Below, one piece after another: positions 15,601 to 23,817 of a DNA stretch of 31,978 bases; the first letter of the stretch is position 1; the number at the start of each line of letters is the position of its first letter. The notes under the pieces are model-generated. The model was not told where the DNA came from. It saw only the letters and a program-made list of their open reading frames with translations, and did no database searches. Origin of the DNA: Bacillota bacterium (GTDB lineage: Bacteria > Bacillota > Clostridia > Lachnospirales > Lachnospiraceae); contig JAGFXQ010000015.1 in the NCBI GenBank assembly GCA_017861355.1, positions 1-31,978 of the forward strand, in the 5' to 3' direction. The position numbers were made by a program, and so were the translations under genes.

Positions 15601-16465
15601 CTGCTCTCAGCTTCTTCATCGCTAATAGAGCCATATCCATCAGAGAGATATATTTATCATCTCTTCCTGCATAAAGCTTTTCTCTCTCACCAAGGTAGCT
15701 TAAGTAAGCCGCCTGAATGGGTTCGGTATAGTAGCCCTCTTCTATCGTAATCTCCTTAAGCTCAGTTAAGAAGGTCGTATGGCGGCAATGATCCGACCAG
15801 TAAGTATCGAGTACCCTGATCTCCGTCATGGAAGGATTCCGTTTTTCTTCGTTCTGGAAATATCTCTGAATATGCTCAAAATCCTGAAAGGTCATAGCCA
15901 AATTCAGAGTAGCATATAGATTTCTCAATTCATTCTCCGAAAGCTTTGTAAAGCCCTCCAGAATAATTACATCCTCCGGATCGTCAAATTCAGTCACCAA
16001 AGTCATCGCTTTCTTCTCGCCGGCTTCACGGGAATCTACCGGATTGATACAGTAGTTCTTAATGCGTTCATACTCATCCTCGCTTAAGTCACCGGATAAG
16101 ACATAGGTCGTTGCCGAACGAATTACCGGCTCCTCTTTCTCGTTCAGAAGCTTAACGCACTGCTCAGCAGAGTCTGCTCTCTGATCGAATTGTCCCGGCA
16201 GATATTCCACTGTGAAGAAGCGATCGCTCTCACCGGTATGGAAGTTCTCCTCATAGAGCAGATCCAGTGGTGGTTCTGAAAATACGGTTCCAAGTGCTTT
16301 CTTATAGGTCTCTTCGCTAATATTTTCTATATCATAGCGGATCAAAACACGTACCGCATCGAGGCCTTTCATTCCTAAATAGCTGTGAAGTTCAGTTCTC
16401 AGTTCCATTGCCCTTACAGCATACGGTGTTTTCTTTTCCACATATATTCTTTTTACGCTATTCAT
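12686..16465 (-). CDS. purL: Phosphoribosylformylglycinamidine synthase (fused PurL-PurQ)
   Basis: This 1259-residue enzyme converts FGAR, glutamine and ATP to FGAM, the fourth step of purine synthesis. The start at 16465 has GAAGGAG 6 nt upstream; the frame remains open further upstream, but that part overlaps the divergent gene. The N-terminal and synthetase regions carry LDTYWSDHCRHTTF, FFKNETHNHPTEIEPFGGAA and GGRTGRDGCGGATGSSK. The duplicated AIR-synthase-like half has KNDFGAGG-type and GLPSIGGKDSMSGS motifs. The glutaminase domain begins at about residue 995 (VFIPVFPGTNCEYD) and has its nucleophile in GICNGFQ (about Cys1100) and the PASHGEGRF segment. It is the large one-chain form, not the split PurL/PurQ/PurS type. 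No other pur genes are adjacent. Confidence 0.97.
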   Translation of the reverse strand: MNSVKRIYVEKKTPYAVRAMELRTELHSYLGMKGLDAVRVLIRYDIENISEETYKKALGTVFSEPPLDLLYEENFHTGESDRFFTVEYLPGQFDQRADSAEQCVKLLNEKEEPVIRSATTYVLSGDLSEDEYERIKNYCINPVDSREAGEKKAMTLVTEFDDPEDVIILEGFTKLSENELRNLYATLNLAMTFQDFEHIQRYFQNEEKRNPSMTEIRVLDTYWSDHCRHTTFLTELKEITIEEGYYTEPIQAAYLSYLGEREKLYAGRDDKYISLMDMALLAMKKLRADGKLSDMEESDEINACSIIVPVLIDGKTEEWLVFFKNETHNHPTEIEPFGGAATCLGGAIRDPLSGRGYVYQAMRVTGAADPTVPIKDTMKGKLAQRKICTGAASGYSSYGNQIGLATGLVDEIYHPNYVAKRLEIGAVMGAAPRKNVIRENSDPDDIIILMGGRTGRDGCGGATGSSKSHTTESIATCGAEVQKGNAPTERKLQRLFRREEVSSLIKKCNDFGAGGVSVAIGELAAGLRIDLDQVPKKYTGLDGTELAISESQERMAIVVDPVDVDRMLEFAEEENLEAVVVAKVTEAPRLVMNWRGREIVNISRAFLDTNGAHQEASAYVTLPAKDENYLKKGLNDLKGDKKEIWLKNLSALNVCSKKGLVEMFDSSIGAGTVTMPYGGKYQLSPIQTMTAKLPVLHGSCDTVSMMSYGFDPYLSSWSPFHGSVYAVLTSVAKIVAAGGDYTGIRFTFQEFFRKLGNDPKRWGEPMVALLGAFDAQVKLGLPSIGGKDSMSGSFNDIDVPPTLVSFAVDIATTSDIVTTELKKSGNVLVKFIINKDQYDLPDYAQVTALYSKLTGLMRASKVASAYAVGIGGIAEAVSKMAFGNKLGVKLDDSLTMEELFLPGYGEIIAELSAEVANRLSDDGFLADEYRLFGTVNDSMEFRLGTMNITIEEALTAWMGTLEKVYPTRSQVPAEKLETKLYDAKKIYIAKNKVAKPKVFIPVFPGTNCEYDSLKAFENAGAEIKTIVFKNLSADNIVESVGAFAEGIKGAQILMFPGGFSAGDEPDGSGKFIATAFNNERIKNAVGELIHNRDGLVLGICNGFQALIKLGLVPYGEITPQKEDSPTLAMNHIGRHISKSVYTKVITNKSPWLMKTELGGVYSIPASHGEGRFVASDAWVKKLFENGQVATQYVDLDGNPTMDEDFNPNGSYCAIEGITSPDGRILGKMAHSERRGSSVAVNITGNQNQYIFESGVEYFK

Positions 16466-16522
16466 ACGAGTCTCCTTCTTACCGAAACACCGCGGCTTCG
16501 GCACATTAACCCTATCATTCTC

Positions 16523-16551
16523 TTGCATTATAGCATAACATGTCTTATAAT
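16523..16551 (+). promoter_or_regulatory. Promoter of the GGDEF-EAL gene
   Basis: TTGCAT (16523-16528), a 17-nt spacer and a perfect TATAAT (16546-16551) form a strong vegetative promoter about 95 nt before the plus-strand start at 16646. It lies inside the same bases as the purL promoter on the other strand. Confidence 0.7.
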
Positions 16552-16554
16552 CAA
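16527..16554 (-). promoter_or_regulatory. Promoter of purL
   Basis: On the minus strand TTGATT (16554-16549), a 16-nt spacer and TATAAT (16532-16527) precede the purL start at 16465 by about 60 nt. Its -35 overlaps the -10 of the divergent promoter and vice versa. No purine riboswitch-like leader is seen. Confidence 0.65.
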
Positions 16555-16645
16555 AATTAATATATGTTAATCTTTTTATTAGGCAGGCTAATAGATTACG
16601 AGCAATTACACCAGTAGAAATCAGCATTTTACAGAGGACAAAAAG

Positions 16646-18670
16646 ATGATCATTCACTATGATTTGAAGAAAAATGTGCCGGAAGCCATACATGCGATTA
16701 ATAGCTCCTATGATATCGAGCAGATAACCTATTATGAGAATCAACTTGCTTGTATGCTATTCTCGCCTCTCATGTTTGTAGGGACGCTTGTTAGTTTATT
16801 TCGCTTTTTCATGTTTCATTCGAGCGGTATTAACGATATACTTACTAATGCATTCATTTTCCTCTTCCTTGGATTATCCTTTGAGCTTCTACGCAGAGCA
16901 AAGCTAAGAACATCCATAGCTTCGAATCTGATTTCATTACTGTTTGCCTTTTGGTATCTGTTTATTTTTTTCCGATTATATAATGTAGTCGGTCCGGCCG
17001 TCTGGACCATTGCACTCATTCAGATTATCTTTGCCATGTCCAGAATCAAGAAGAACATGGCTTATACCATTGGACTTGTAACTATTCTGGCGAGTATTTA
17101 TGCTGCCGCAAATGCGGAACAATTTGCCTATCAGATATCAATCTATTATCTGGTTCCGCAGGCTTTCTTAGTCATATTGCTTTTCTTTATAACAAGTGTC
17201 ACGCATAAGATTAATACGGATCGGTTCATGAGCCTGTACGAGCAATATCAATTAGTCAGCACTCAAAAAGGCGATATTACTGCTCTATATGAGGAGCTTA
17301 GTGCAACCGAGGAAGAGCTTCGGGAACAACACGATCAGCTTGTAAATTATACAAATCAAATCATCGAAAAGGAGCAAAAGCTCCATTCCTTGGCTTATTA
17401 TGATATACTTACTAATCTGCCCAACCGCACAATGTTCATGGAACATGTCGACCTAATGATCGAGGTATTGAGTAAACACGCGAATACATTTTACATTGTT
17501 CTGATCGATATCGATTCCTTCAAGAATATCAATGATACCATGGGCCATCTGGTGGGTGATCAATATCTGCTCTTTGCCTCGGAGCATCTCAAAAACTCAT
17601 TGAAAAACGGTGATATTCTCGGTCGCATCGGAGGCGATGAATTTGCTCTTGTTATTACACGAGATCTGTCAAAAGCTGAGTTGCAGACAGAACTTGAAAG
17701 CATTCGCAGTAATTTCTTGAATCCATTCTATTTTAATAATGTGCCCATCCGGCTGTCAGCCAGCATTGGTGTATCGGTTTTTCCCAAGGATGGCAGCAGT
17801 ACTTCCGCCATGCTAAAGAGTGCAGATATGTCATTGTATAAAGCAAAAGCGAACGGAAAGAACAACATACAATTTTTTGAGCCTTCTATGATGGAGGAAT
17901 TAATACAACGGGCAAATATTGAGTATCATATGTTGCAAGCAATTGAAAAGGAAGAGTTCTATCTGCTGTATCAGCCTCAATATGATGCCGTCAAGAAAAC
18001 CATTCGAGGCTTCGAAGCCCTAGTTCGCTGGAACAGCAAAGAGCTCGGCTTTTTGAGTCCTGCTATGTTTATATCGATAGCCGAAGAGACAAAGCTGATT
18101 ATCCCGCTCGGTGAATGGATCTTACGCACGGCCTGTCAGATGTTCCATTCTCTTCAGATGAAATATTCCCTGACCCAGCAAGTGATCGGTGTGAATATCT
18201 CTGCTATTCAACTAATGGATTCTAATTTCATCGATATGGTAAAAAATATATTACTGGAAACCGGGCTAAATCCGAGCTCGCTCGAGCTTGAGATTACAGA
18301 ATCGGTTGCGATCGAATCTTTTCAGTTTACTGTAGATGCATTAAATGATTTGAAGAAGCTTGGGATCCGAATTGCTCTGGATGATTTCGGCACCGGTTAT
18401 TCCTCCTTGAACTACCTGAAGATATTACCGATCGACATTTTAAAGATCGATAAATCTTTTATTGATGATTTATCAAGTGTCGATGAAAGAATTCCTATCG
18501 TTGGAGACATCATCTCACTGGCTCATAATCTGAATATGGAGACGATTGCCGAGGGTGTAGAACACGACCATCAACTATCTTATCTGGACAAATATTCATG
18601 CGATTACATTCAGGGCTTCTTATTCAGAGAGCCACTTCCGGAGGAAGAACTCGATGCCCTCTTCCGGTAG
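16646..18670 (+). CDS. Membrane GGDEF-EAL cyclic-di-GMP turnover protein
   Basis: This 674-residue protein has about six membrane segments between residues 35 and 185, then a coiled-coil linker (about 205-245, ALYEELSATEEELREQHD). A GGDEF domain follows (signature GRIGGDEF, 329-333) and an EAL domain (FEALVRW, EAL at 457-459). The GGDEF motif is intact, so diguanylate cyclase activity is possible. The product-inhibition site RxxD is replaced by KNGD (320-323). The EAL residues needed for phosphodiesterase activity are present: Glu457, VNIS, ELEITES, DDFGTGYSS (579-587), ILKIDKSF, EGVE and QGF. The protein may thus make or break c-di-GMP; the net direction cannot be predicted. The MCP in the window is a possible partner in motility control, by inference only. 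Confidence 0.95.
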   Translation: MIIHYDLKKNVPEAIHAINSSYDIEQITYYENQLACMLFSPLMFVGTLVSLFRFFMFHSSGINDILTNAFIFLFLGLSFELLRRAKLRTSIASNLISLLFAFWYLFIFFRLYNVVGPAVWTIALIQIIFAMSRIKKNMAYTIGLVTILASIYAAANAEQFAYQISIYYLVPQAFLVILLFFITSVTHKINTDRFMSLYEQYQLVSTQKGDITALYEELSATEEELREQHDQLVNYTNQIIEKEQKLHSLAYYDILTNLPNRTMFMEHVDLMIEVLSKHANTFYIVLIDIDSFKNINDTMGHLVGDQYLLFASEHLKNSLKNGDILGRIGGDEFALVITRDLSKAELQTELESIRSNFLNPFYFNNVPIRLSASIGVSVFPKDGSSTSAMLKSADMSLYKAKANGKNNIQFFEPSMMEELIQRANIEYHMLQAIEKEEFYLLYQPQYDAVKKTIRGFEALVRWNSKELGFLSPAMFISIAEETKLIIPLGEWILRTACQMFHSLQMKYSLTQQVIGVNISAIQLMDSNFIDMVKNILLETGLNPSSLELEITESVAIESFQFTVDALNDLKKLGIRIALDDFGTGYSSLNYLKILPIDILKIDKSFIDDLSSVDERIPIVGDIISLAHNLNMETIAEGVEHDHQLSYLDKYSCDYIQGFLFREPLPEEELDALFR

Positions 18671-18752
18671 ATGTTAAGAGATATAATCTTATGTCACTAA
18701 ATTGTGCATGACATAGATCTATGACAAATCTAAAATAAAAAGGAGTAATCAC

Positions 18753-19637
18753 ATGGACATCAATTATGAACTTTATAAAGTCTTCTATAATGTAGCAAAG
18801 AGCCTGAGTTTCTCGGAGGCTGCCGATTCACTCTTCATCAGCCAGTCAGCGGTCAGCCAATCAATTAAAACCCTGGAAAAACGACTCAACCAGACACTCT
18901 TCATTCGAAGCACTAAGCGCGTAGCTTTGACAAAGGAAGGCGAACTGCTCCTGAAGCATATCGAGCCTGCAATTAATCTGATCAGCCGTGGTGAGAACCA
19001 ACTCTGTGCCGACCCGAAGAGCGGTGTACAGCTAAGAATTGGCGCCAGTGATACAATTTGCCGTTATTACCTGGTTCCTTATCTGAATCATTTTCATAAA
19101 AAATATCCTAATATTCATATTAAGGTAACCAATGCCACTTCCTTACAATGTGCGAAGCTATTGGAGCGAAATGACGTCGATGTTATCGTTACTAACTCTC
19201 CAAACTCTGCTTTGAATAACATGATGCAGATTCTGCCTGTCAAGGAGTTCCGTGATATCTTCATCGCGAATCCGGAGGCGTTTCCTCTGACCGACCGTCC
19301 CATCAGTTTACAAGAGTTACAGCAAAACCCGATCCTTATGCTTGACAAGCGTTCTACCACCAGCATGTTCTTACACAATCTATTTCTGGAGAACTCACTG
19401 GATTTGGTACCTGCAATTGAGCTGAGCAGTAATGACCTGCTCATTGATCTTGCTAAGATTGGACTCGGTATTGCATTCATTCCTGATTTCTGTGTGAAGG
19501 AGTTAAGTGATCTGGCTGTTATCAATACGACCAAAGAGATTCCTTCCCGAATGCTGGTAGCCGCTTACAATACTGATATTCCTCTCTCGGATGCTGCAAA
19601 ATTCTTCATAGATAGCCTGACAGAGAACATGGACTAG
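18753..19637 (+). CDS. LysR-family transcriptional regulator
   Basis: This 294-residue regulator has an N-terminal winged helix-turn-helix (about 1-60: YELYKVFYNVAKSLSFSEAA, LFISQSAVSQSIKTLEKRLN, FIRSTKRVALTKEGE). A periplasmic-binding-protein-like effector domain follows (about 92-290: LRIGASDTICRYYLVPYLNHF, DVDVIVTNSP, LGIAFIPDFCV). GGAG lies 7 nt upstream of the ATG. LysR proteins usually control a divergent or adjacent gene; here the upstream neighbour runs in the same direction, so the target is unclear. The co-inducer is unknown. The spacer before it (18671-18752) contains TGTCA...TGACA dyads that might be its own operator. Confidence 0.93.
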   Translation: MDINYELYKVFYNVAKSLSFSEAADSLFISQSAVSQSIKTLEKRLNQTLFIRSTKRVALTKEGELLLKHIEPAINLISRGENQLCADPKSGVQLRIGASDTICRYYLVPYLNHFHKKYPNIHIKVTNATSLQCAKLLERNDVDVIVTNSPNSALNNMMQILPVKEFRDIFIANPEAFPLTDRPISLQELQQNPILMLDKRSTTSMFLHNLFLENSLDLVPAIELSSNDLLIDLAKIGLGIAFIPDFCVKELSDLAVINTTKEIPSRMLVAAYNTDIPLSDAAKFFIDSLTENMD

Positions 19638-19699
19638 ACAAAAAAGGATAGTTACGCTATCATTTCATATTCGAAATTATAAATAATGTACGATTCATA

Positions 19700-19749
19700 A
19701 GAGCCATGGAGGAAGTCCCAATTCATATGGGACAACAATCCATGGCTCT
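19700..19749. terminator. Two-tier hairpin between convergent genes
   Basis: An 11-bp perfect outer stem (AGAGCCATGGA, 19700-19710, with 19739-19749) encloses a second stem, GTCCC/GGGAC. It is followed on the plus side by ATTATTTT and lies between the ends of the LysR gene and mgsA, so a bidirectional terminator is likely, although the T tract is weak. Confidence 0.6.
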
Positions 19750-19801
19750 ATTATTTTACGCGAACCGAAGAAGCTCACATATCGTGCTTCTTCCTGTTAA
19801 T

Positions 19802-20281
19802 CTATTTGCTTAGTTCCTTAATACGACGTTGAATAATCGCATTATAATTCAGTACCTGTCGCTCATATTCCTCATTCATATATCTGGAGGTAATCATGAA
19901 GTCTGCAGTTGCCCGATTGTTTGCAACCGGAATATCATATACCGCTGCAATTCGAAGCAATGCCTTCACGTCCGGATCGTGTGGCTGAGATTCAAGTGGA
20001 TCCCAGAAGAAAATAACGAAATCGATATTACCCTCTACGATTCTAGAGCCGATCTGCTGGTCACCACCCAGGGGACCGCTATTGTAAGCCTTAACCGGCA
20101 GCTCCGTCTTATCTGCAATCATTCTTGCGGTTGTACCCGTACCGCAGAGAAAATGATTCTTTAATATCCCTTTATTTGTCTCTACCCATTCCACCAGCTC
20201 CTTCTTCTTGCTGTCATGTGCAATTAGGGCGATATGTTTCTGTTTCTCAATTGTGAAGTTGATGTATTCATCCTCAAGCAT
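19802..20281 (-). CDS. mgsA: Methylglyoxal synthase
   Basis: This 159-residue enzyme converts dihydroxyacetone phosphate to methylglyoxal and phosphate, a bypass of lower glycolysis used when phosphate is short or sugar flux is high. All expected active-site residues are visible: His22-Asp23 (IAHDSKK), the phosphate loop GTGTT, catalytic Asp74 in SGPLGGDQQIG, Asp94 (FFWDPL), His101 and Asp104 (PHDPD). The frame is open to an ATG at 20302, but the ATG at 20281 has GAGAGG 8 nt upstream and is preferred. It lies on its own next to the PTS operon, which is convenient metabolically but need not be functional linkage. Confidence 0.93.
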   Translation of the reverse strand: MLEDEYINFTIEKQKHIALIAHDSKKKELVEWVETNKGILKNHFLCGTGTTARMIADKTELPVKAYNSGPLGGDQQIGSRIVEGNIDFVIFFWDPLESQPHDPDVKALLRIAAVYDIPVANNRATADFMITSRYMNEEYERQVLNYNAIIQRRIKELSK

Positions 20282-20386
20282 ATTAAGTACCTCTCTTCCC
20301 ATTTCGTATTCTCTGTAATATTAATCATATCGGAAAATCACGACTGTTGCAAGTATAATTAGAATAAAGTGACCGCATGCTGACAC

Positions 20387-20423
20387 AAAAAATGCTGCAA
20401 CACCCGGCATAGGTATCGCAGCA
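20387..20423 (-). terminator. Terminator of the PTS operon
   Basis: On the minus strand TGCTGC and GCAGCA arms (20423-20418 and 20398-20393) enclose a further ACC/GGT pairing and are followed by six T residues (plus-strand A run about 20387-20392). It lies about 120 bp after the EIICB stop. Confidence 0.8.
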
Positions 20424-20541
20424 CTCTTGTGCTAATCCATAGCATTCTTCTCTTATTATGAGTATAGGAAAGTTTTTATCAGCAAATGATAAATTAAAAT
20501 ATAATCAAAGATCAGCTTAGAAAACTTATATGTATCCTATT

Positions 20542-21972
20542 TTATAACATCTTCTTCATCTCATCAGCTACAAACTGAACCTGTGTTCCAATGACTACCT
20601 GAACACTGGTCTTGCTCGGTCTGATGACGCCGGCTACACCTGCTGACTTAATCTTCTTCTCATCAACTGCAACATAATCCTTAACTTCAATACGAAGTCT
20701 GGTTACACAGTTATCAACGGATGCAATATTTGCTTTTCCGCCAAGACCTTCTAGTACCTTAGCCGCAACTGCGGTAAAATCATTATTGGATAGAGTTGCG
20801 TGCATGTCTTCCTCATTATCCTCATCATCTTCTCTACCGGGTGTCTTTAAATTGAACACGGTAATCATAAATCTGAAGATTACATAGTAGATTCCGAAGA
20901 ATGCAAAGCCAATGGGGATTAACAACCAGGGATTCTGTGCCATAGGTGCTTTAAGACTTAAAACAAAGTCAATTAAGCCGGCACTGAATTGGAAGCCTGC
21001 TCTTGCAGGTAATAAAGCTACGATAAAGCAGGAAATACCGGTTAAAAGCGCATGTACTAAATAAAGTACAGGAGCAAGGAACATAAAGGAGAATTCCAGG
21101 GGCTCTGTTACACCAGTCAAGAAGGAACAGAGTGCTGCTGCCATAAGTAAGGAAGCTGCGATCTTCTTCTTCTTAGTCTTAGCTGTATGATACATAGCAA
21201 GAGCTGCACCAGGAAGACCGAACATCATAACCGGGAAGAAACCGGACATATACATACCTGTCTCGCCTAAAGTACCTTTACCCGACCAGAAGTTACCTAA
21301 GTCATTAATACCTGCAAGGTCAAACCAGAATACATTGTTAAGTGCATGATGAAGACCGGTAGGAATTAATAAACGGTTTGCAAATCCATAGATACCAGCG
21401 CCTAATGCACCGCTACCGATAATAGCTTTACCGAAGGATACCAATGCGCCATAAAGGAAAGGCCAAACAAAGAATAAAACTAAGCTTGCTACTACTGTAA
21501 CGCCAGCGGTAACGATAGCTACACATCGCTTACCACTGAAGAAAGCCAAGGCTGTTGGCAGTTTAACATTTTTGAATTTGTTGTAGCAGGTGGCACCGAT
21601 CAAACCGGAGATGATACCAATAAATACATTTTCGATCTTGCCAAAAGCCATATTAGCTTCAGCACCGGTGAACATTGCGACTGAACCACTGGATAACAAG
21701 GTTGTGAACATCAACCAAGATACCAAACCTGCAAGTCCGGCTGTACCGTCATTGTCATCGGACATACCAACTGCAACACCAAGAGCAAATAAGATTGCAA
21801 TGTGATCCAAGATAGCTGCTCCTGCTTTGATCAGGAAAGCCGCTGCCACATTGTTGGCACCCCAGCCAGCCGGGTCAATATAGTAGCCAATACCCATCAT
21901 GATACCTGCTACTGGTAAACATGCAACCGGCAGCATTAATGATTTTCCTAGCCTCTGTAAAAATTTCATCAT
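20542..21972 (-). CDS. nagE: PTS transporter EIICB, probably N-acetylglucosamine-specific
   Basis: This 476-residue membrane protein belongs to the glucose/GlcNAc PTS superfamily. The EIIC part (about 1-375, some ten hydrophobic segments) includes the substrate motif RLLIPTGLHHALNNVFWFDL and GVTEPLEFSFMF. The cytoplasmic EIIB domain (about 400-476) carries the phosphorylated cysteine in VDNCVTRLR (Cys422). The PTGLHHALN..FWF form is that of GlcNAc permeases (NagE/NagP) rather than glucose permeases; specificity is inferred. The EIIA partner and HPr are encoded just upstream. The start has GGAGGAG 8 nt upstream. It takes up and phosphorylates the sugar, and its EIIB could phosphorylate the operon's antiterminator when sugar is absent. 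Confidence 0.92.
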   Translation of the reverse strand: MMKFLQRLGKSLMLPVACLPVAGIMMGIGYYIDPAGWGANNVAAAFLIKAGAAILDHIAILFALGVAVGMSDDNDGTAGLAGLVSWLMFTTLLSSGSVAMFTGAEANMAFGKIENVFIGIISGLIGATCYNKFKNVKLPTALAFFSGKRCVAIVTAGVTVVASLVLFFVWPFLYGALVSFGKAIIGSGALGAGIYGFANRLLIPTGLHHALNNVFWFDLAGINDLGNFWSGKGTLGETGMYMSGFFPVMMFGLPGAALAMYHTAKTKKKKIAASLLMAAALCSFLTGVTEPLEFSFMFLAPVLYLVHALLTGISCFIVALLPARAGFQFSAGLIDFVLSLKAPMAQNPWLLIPIGFAFFGIYYVIFRFMITVFNLKTPGREDDEDNEEDMHATLSNNDFTAVAAKVLEGLGGKANIASVDNCVTRLRIEVKDYVAVDEKKIKSAGVAGVIRPSKTSVQVVIGTQVQFVADEMKKML

Positions 21973-22021
21973 ATAGTCTACTCCTCCTTAAATTTTGCTG
22001 TTTTTCAGCACTTATTTATTT

Positions 22022-22279
22022 TTATAAATTTTCATTTAAGAAAATCCCCAAAGTTTCCGAAGCTTCCGCTTCGTCAGAGCCATCGATGATGAAAGTAACT
22101 TCTTCCCCATTCTTTACCCCAAGAGCCATAACTCCTATGATACTCTTAGCATTACTTTCCATCGTACCCTTCTTTATCGTAATGTTACTATCGAATCCGG
22201 TAACTGTCTTCACCAGTAATCCTGCAGGTCTTGCATGTAGGCCAATCTCATCAGTCACAATATACCTGATTTCCTTCAT
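22022..22279 (-). CDS. ptsH: Phosphocarrier protein HPr
   Basis: This 85-residue HPr has the active His15 in GLHARPAG and the regulatory Ser46 in AKSIIGVMAL, the site of HPr kinase in Firmicutes. It can therefore act both in phosphotransfer and in CcpA-linked catabolite control. The start at 22279 is chosen over an upstream in-frame Met because GGAGG lies 8 nt before it. It sits between crr and the EIICB gene. Having HPr inside a sugar operon without ptsI is unusual: enzyme I must come from elsewhere. Confidence 0.95.
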   Translation of the reverse strand: MKEIRYIVTDEIGLHARPAGLLVKTVTGFDSNITIKKGTMESNAKSIIGVMALGVKNGEEVTFIIDGSDEAEASETLGIFLNENL

Positions 22280-22318
22280 CCGGTCGTCCTCCTTTCGTGT
22301 CAAAGTTTCAGCAACAGG

Positions 22319-22816
22319 TCATTTCTTGATTATCAATATCTTATCTAACTCCTTAACTGCTCCTCGGTTGCAAGGTATAAACTCTGAATAATCTACCGTA
22401 TTGCAAATAACAATCGGAGTGATCAGTTCATAACCCGCTGCTTTAATCTTCTCCATATCGAATTCCAGTAGTAGATCACCGGCTTTTACAACATCACCGG
22501 TTTTAACATAGGCTATAAAATTCTCGCCCTGTAGCTTAACCGTATCCAGTCCGACATGGATCAATACTTCTGCACCCTGTACTGATTTCAGACTAATTGC
22601 ATGCTTTGTCTCAAAAAGCAGTGCCACCGTTCCATCCACCGGTGCAACTACTCTTCCTCTGCTTGGTAGGATTGCGACTCCGTCTCCTACTATTTTTTCA
22701 CGGAACACGGGATCGTTCACTTCGGTAATCGCAATTGCGGTACCTTCAATCGGTGCCAGTATTTCTATCCCTTTGTCTTTTCCTAATCCTAATTTCTCCA
22801 TCCATGTATTTAGCAT
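22319..22816 (-). CDS. crr: PTS glucose-family EIIA protein
   Basis: This 165-residue EIIA of the Glc family has both conserved histidines, His72 (ETKHAISL) and the phosphorylated His87 (VLIHVGLDTV). The flanking signatures are ILAPIEGTAI, DPVFREKIVGDGVAILP and VVAPVDGTV. It accepts phosphate from HPr and gives it to the EIIB domain of the downstream EIICB. GGAGG precedes the ATG, and the gene follows the antiterminator gene after only 9 nt, so translation is closely linked. Confidence 0.95.
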   Translation of the reverse strand: MLNTWMEKLGLGKDKGIEILAPIEGTAIAITEVNDPVFREKIVGDGVAILPSRGRVVAPVDGTVALLFETKHAISLKSVQGAEVLIHVGLDTVKLQGENFIAYVKTGDVVKAGDLLLEFDMEKIKAAGYELITPIVICNTVDYSEFIPCNRGAVKELDKILIIKK

Positions 22817-22825
22817 GATGTCCTC

Positions 22826-23671
22826 CTAATCCTTCGAACGATTCCCTAATACAGCCCTTCGAATGTGTATTGATAACATAGCCAGTTCCTCGACCACAAT
22901 CACATCTTCAAAGCTTGCTTTCAGATAATCCGCAATTTTCTCGCTACATTGAAATTCCAGAGGGTAGAGATTCTTCACCATCTCACAGAATTCCATATCA
23001 ATATTGTCCAGCTGCTCACGGCTTAAGATACGCTGTACCAGGAATCTGAGATGCGTTACAAATCTTTCATAATGAAGCGAATTAGCTTCCAGTATAATTC
23101 CGAAATCGTCCTTTACTATTTGTAATACTTGCGGCAATAACTTTGTTATATTCATCGTCTGACTCATAACGGTGTTATATTCCGCATTCACAATATGAAG
23201 CGCGATTGATGCTGCCTCGTCCACCGGTAAACGGATACCCAACCGTTTGTCAATCAGGGCAACTGCAAATTCACCGATGAGATATTCTTGTCGGTATAGC
23301 CGTTGTACATCCCATAATAACGGATTGTCGAATAACATCTCCTGATGATAGCGATCAATTGCAAAATTGATATGATCGGTCAGGGTAATATAGATGTTCG
23401 GGTTGAGCTTTCGATTTAACACTTTATCTGCATAAGTAATAATCTCATTGGATACCTGAATATGTTCCAACGGAAGATTCTCAACCAATTCCTTGAATTT
23501 GTCTACTGCATTCTGGCTCTCAAGGTAGAATATCTTTTCAATTAAGATCGGGTCAATTTCTCTTCCCTGCTTAGCATGGAAGCCGATACCTTTACCCATA
23601 ATGACAACTTCCTTGCCCTTCTGGTCATATGCACTTACCACGTTATTGTTGATTATCCTCTCAACTTGCAT
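22826..23671 (-). CDS. LicT/BglG-family PRD antiterminator
   Basis: This 281-residue RNA-binding regulator has the co-antiterminator domain at about 1-55 (ERIINNNVVSAYDQKGKEVV, IMGKGIGFHAKQG) and two PRDs. Their conserved histidines are His100 (LTDHINFAIDR) and His159 (IALHIVNAEY) in PRD1, and His207 (VTHLRFLVQR) and His269 (LSIHIRRA) in PRD2. It should bind the RAT sequence in its own leader (23773-23800) and prevent the overlapping terminator. HPr-P normally activates one PRD and the sugar EIIB inactivates the other; both partners are encoded in the same operon. GGGGG lies 7 nt before the start. Confidence 0.95.
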   Translation of the reverse strand: MQVERIINNNVVSAYDQKGKEVVIMGKGIGFHAKQGREIDPILIEKIFYLESQNAVDKFKELVENLPLEHIQVSNEIITYADKVLNRKLNPNIYITLTDHINFAIDRYHQEMLFDNPLLWDVQRLYRQEYLIGEFAVALIDKRLGIRLPVDEAASIALHIVNAEYNTVMSQTMNITKLLPQVLQIVKDDFGIILEANSLHYERFVTHLRFLVQRILSREQLDNIDMEFCEMVKNLYPLEFQCSEKIADYLKASFEDVIVVEELAMLSIHIRRAVLGNRSKD

Positions 23672-23730
23672 CTTTCAACCCCCAAAGATATACTGAATGA
23701 ATGGTATCTAATTCAATTATTATATCCAAT

Positions 23731-23777
23731 AAAAAAAACCAAATCGATGGAATCCTACGTTCCATTAATTTGGTTTT
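23731..23777 (-). terminator. Leader terminator controlled by antitermination
   Basis: On the minus strand, arms 23777-23761 and 23752-23736 pair at 15 of 17 positions around an 8-nt loop and are followed by a run of eight Ts. The first arm shares five bases with the RAT site, so the terminator and the RAT hairpin exclude each other. Confidence 0.9.
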
Positions 23778-23800
23778 GCCTGCTCGCCAGTAACAATCCA
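23773..23800 (-). promoter_or_regulatory. RAT ribonucleic antiterminator site
   Basis: The minus strand reads GGATTGTTACTG, then GCGA, then GCAGGCAAAACC. Apart from the loop this is the consensus RAT of LicT/SacY/BglG-type antiterminators. It overlaps the 5' arm of the leader terminator and lies about 100 nt upstream of the antiterminator gene. Confidence 0.93.
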
Positions 23801-23817
23801 TTTCTTAATATATTATT

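Noticed and set aside
12751..15674. Many open frames on both strands inside purL
   Set aside because: They are out-of-phase shadows of a fully conserved gene.
16466..16744. N-terminal extension of purL by about 93 residues
   Set aside because: It crosses the predicted promoters and the divergent gene, has no family similarity, and the start at 16465 has a strong ribosome site.
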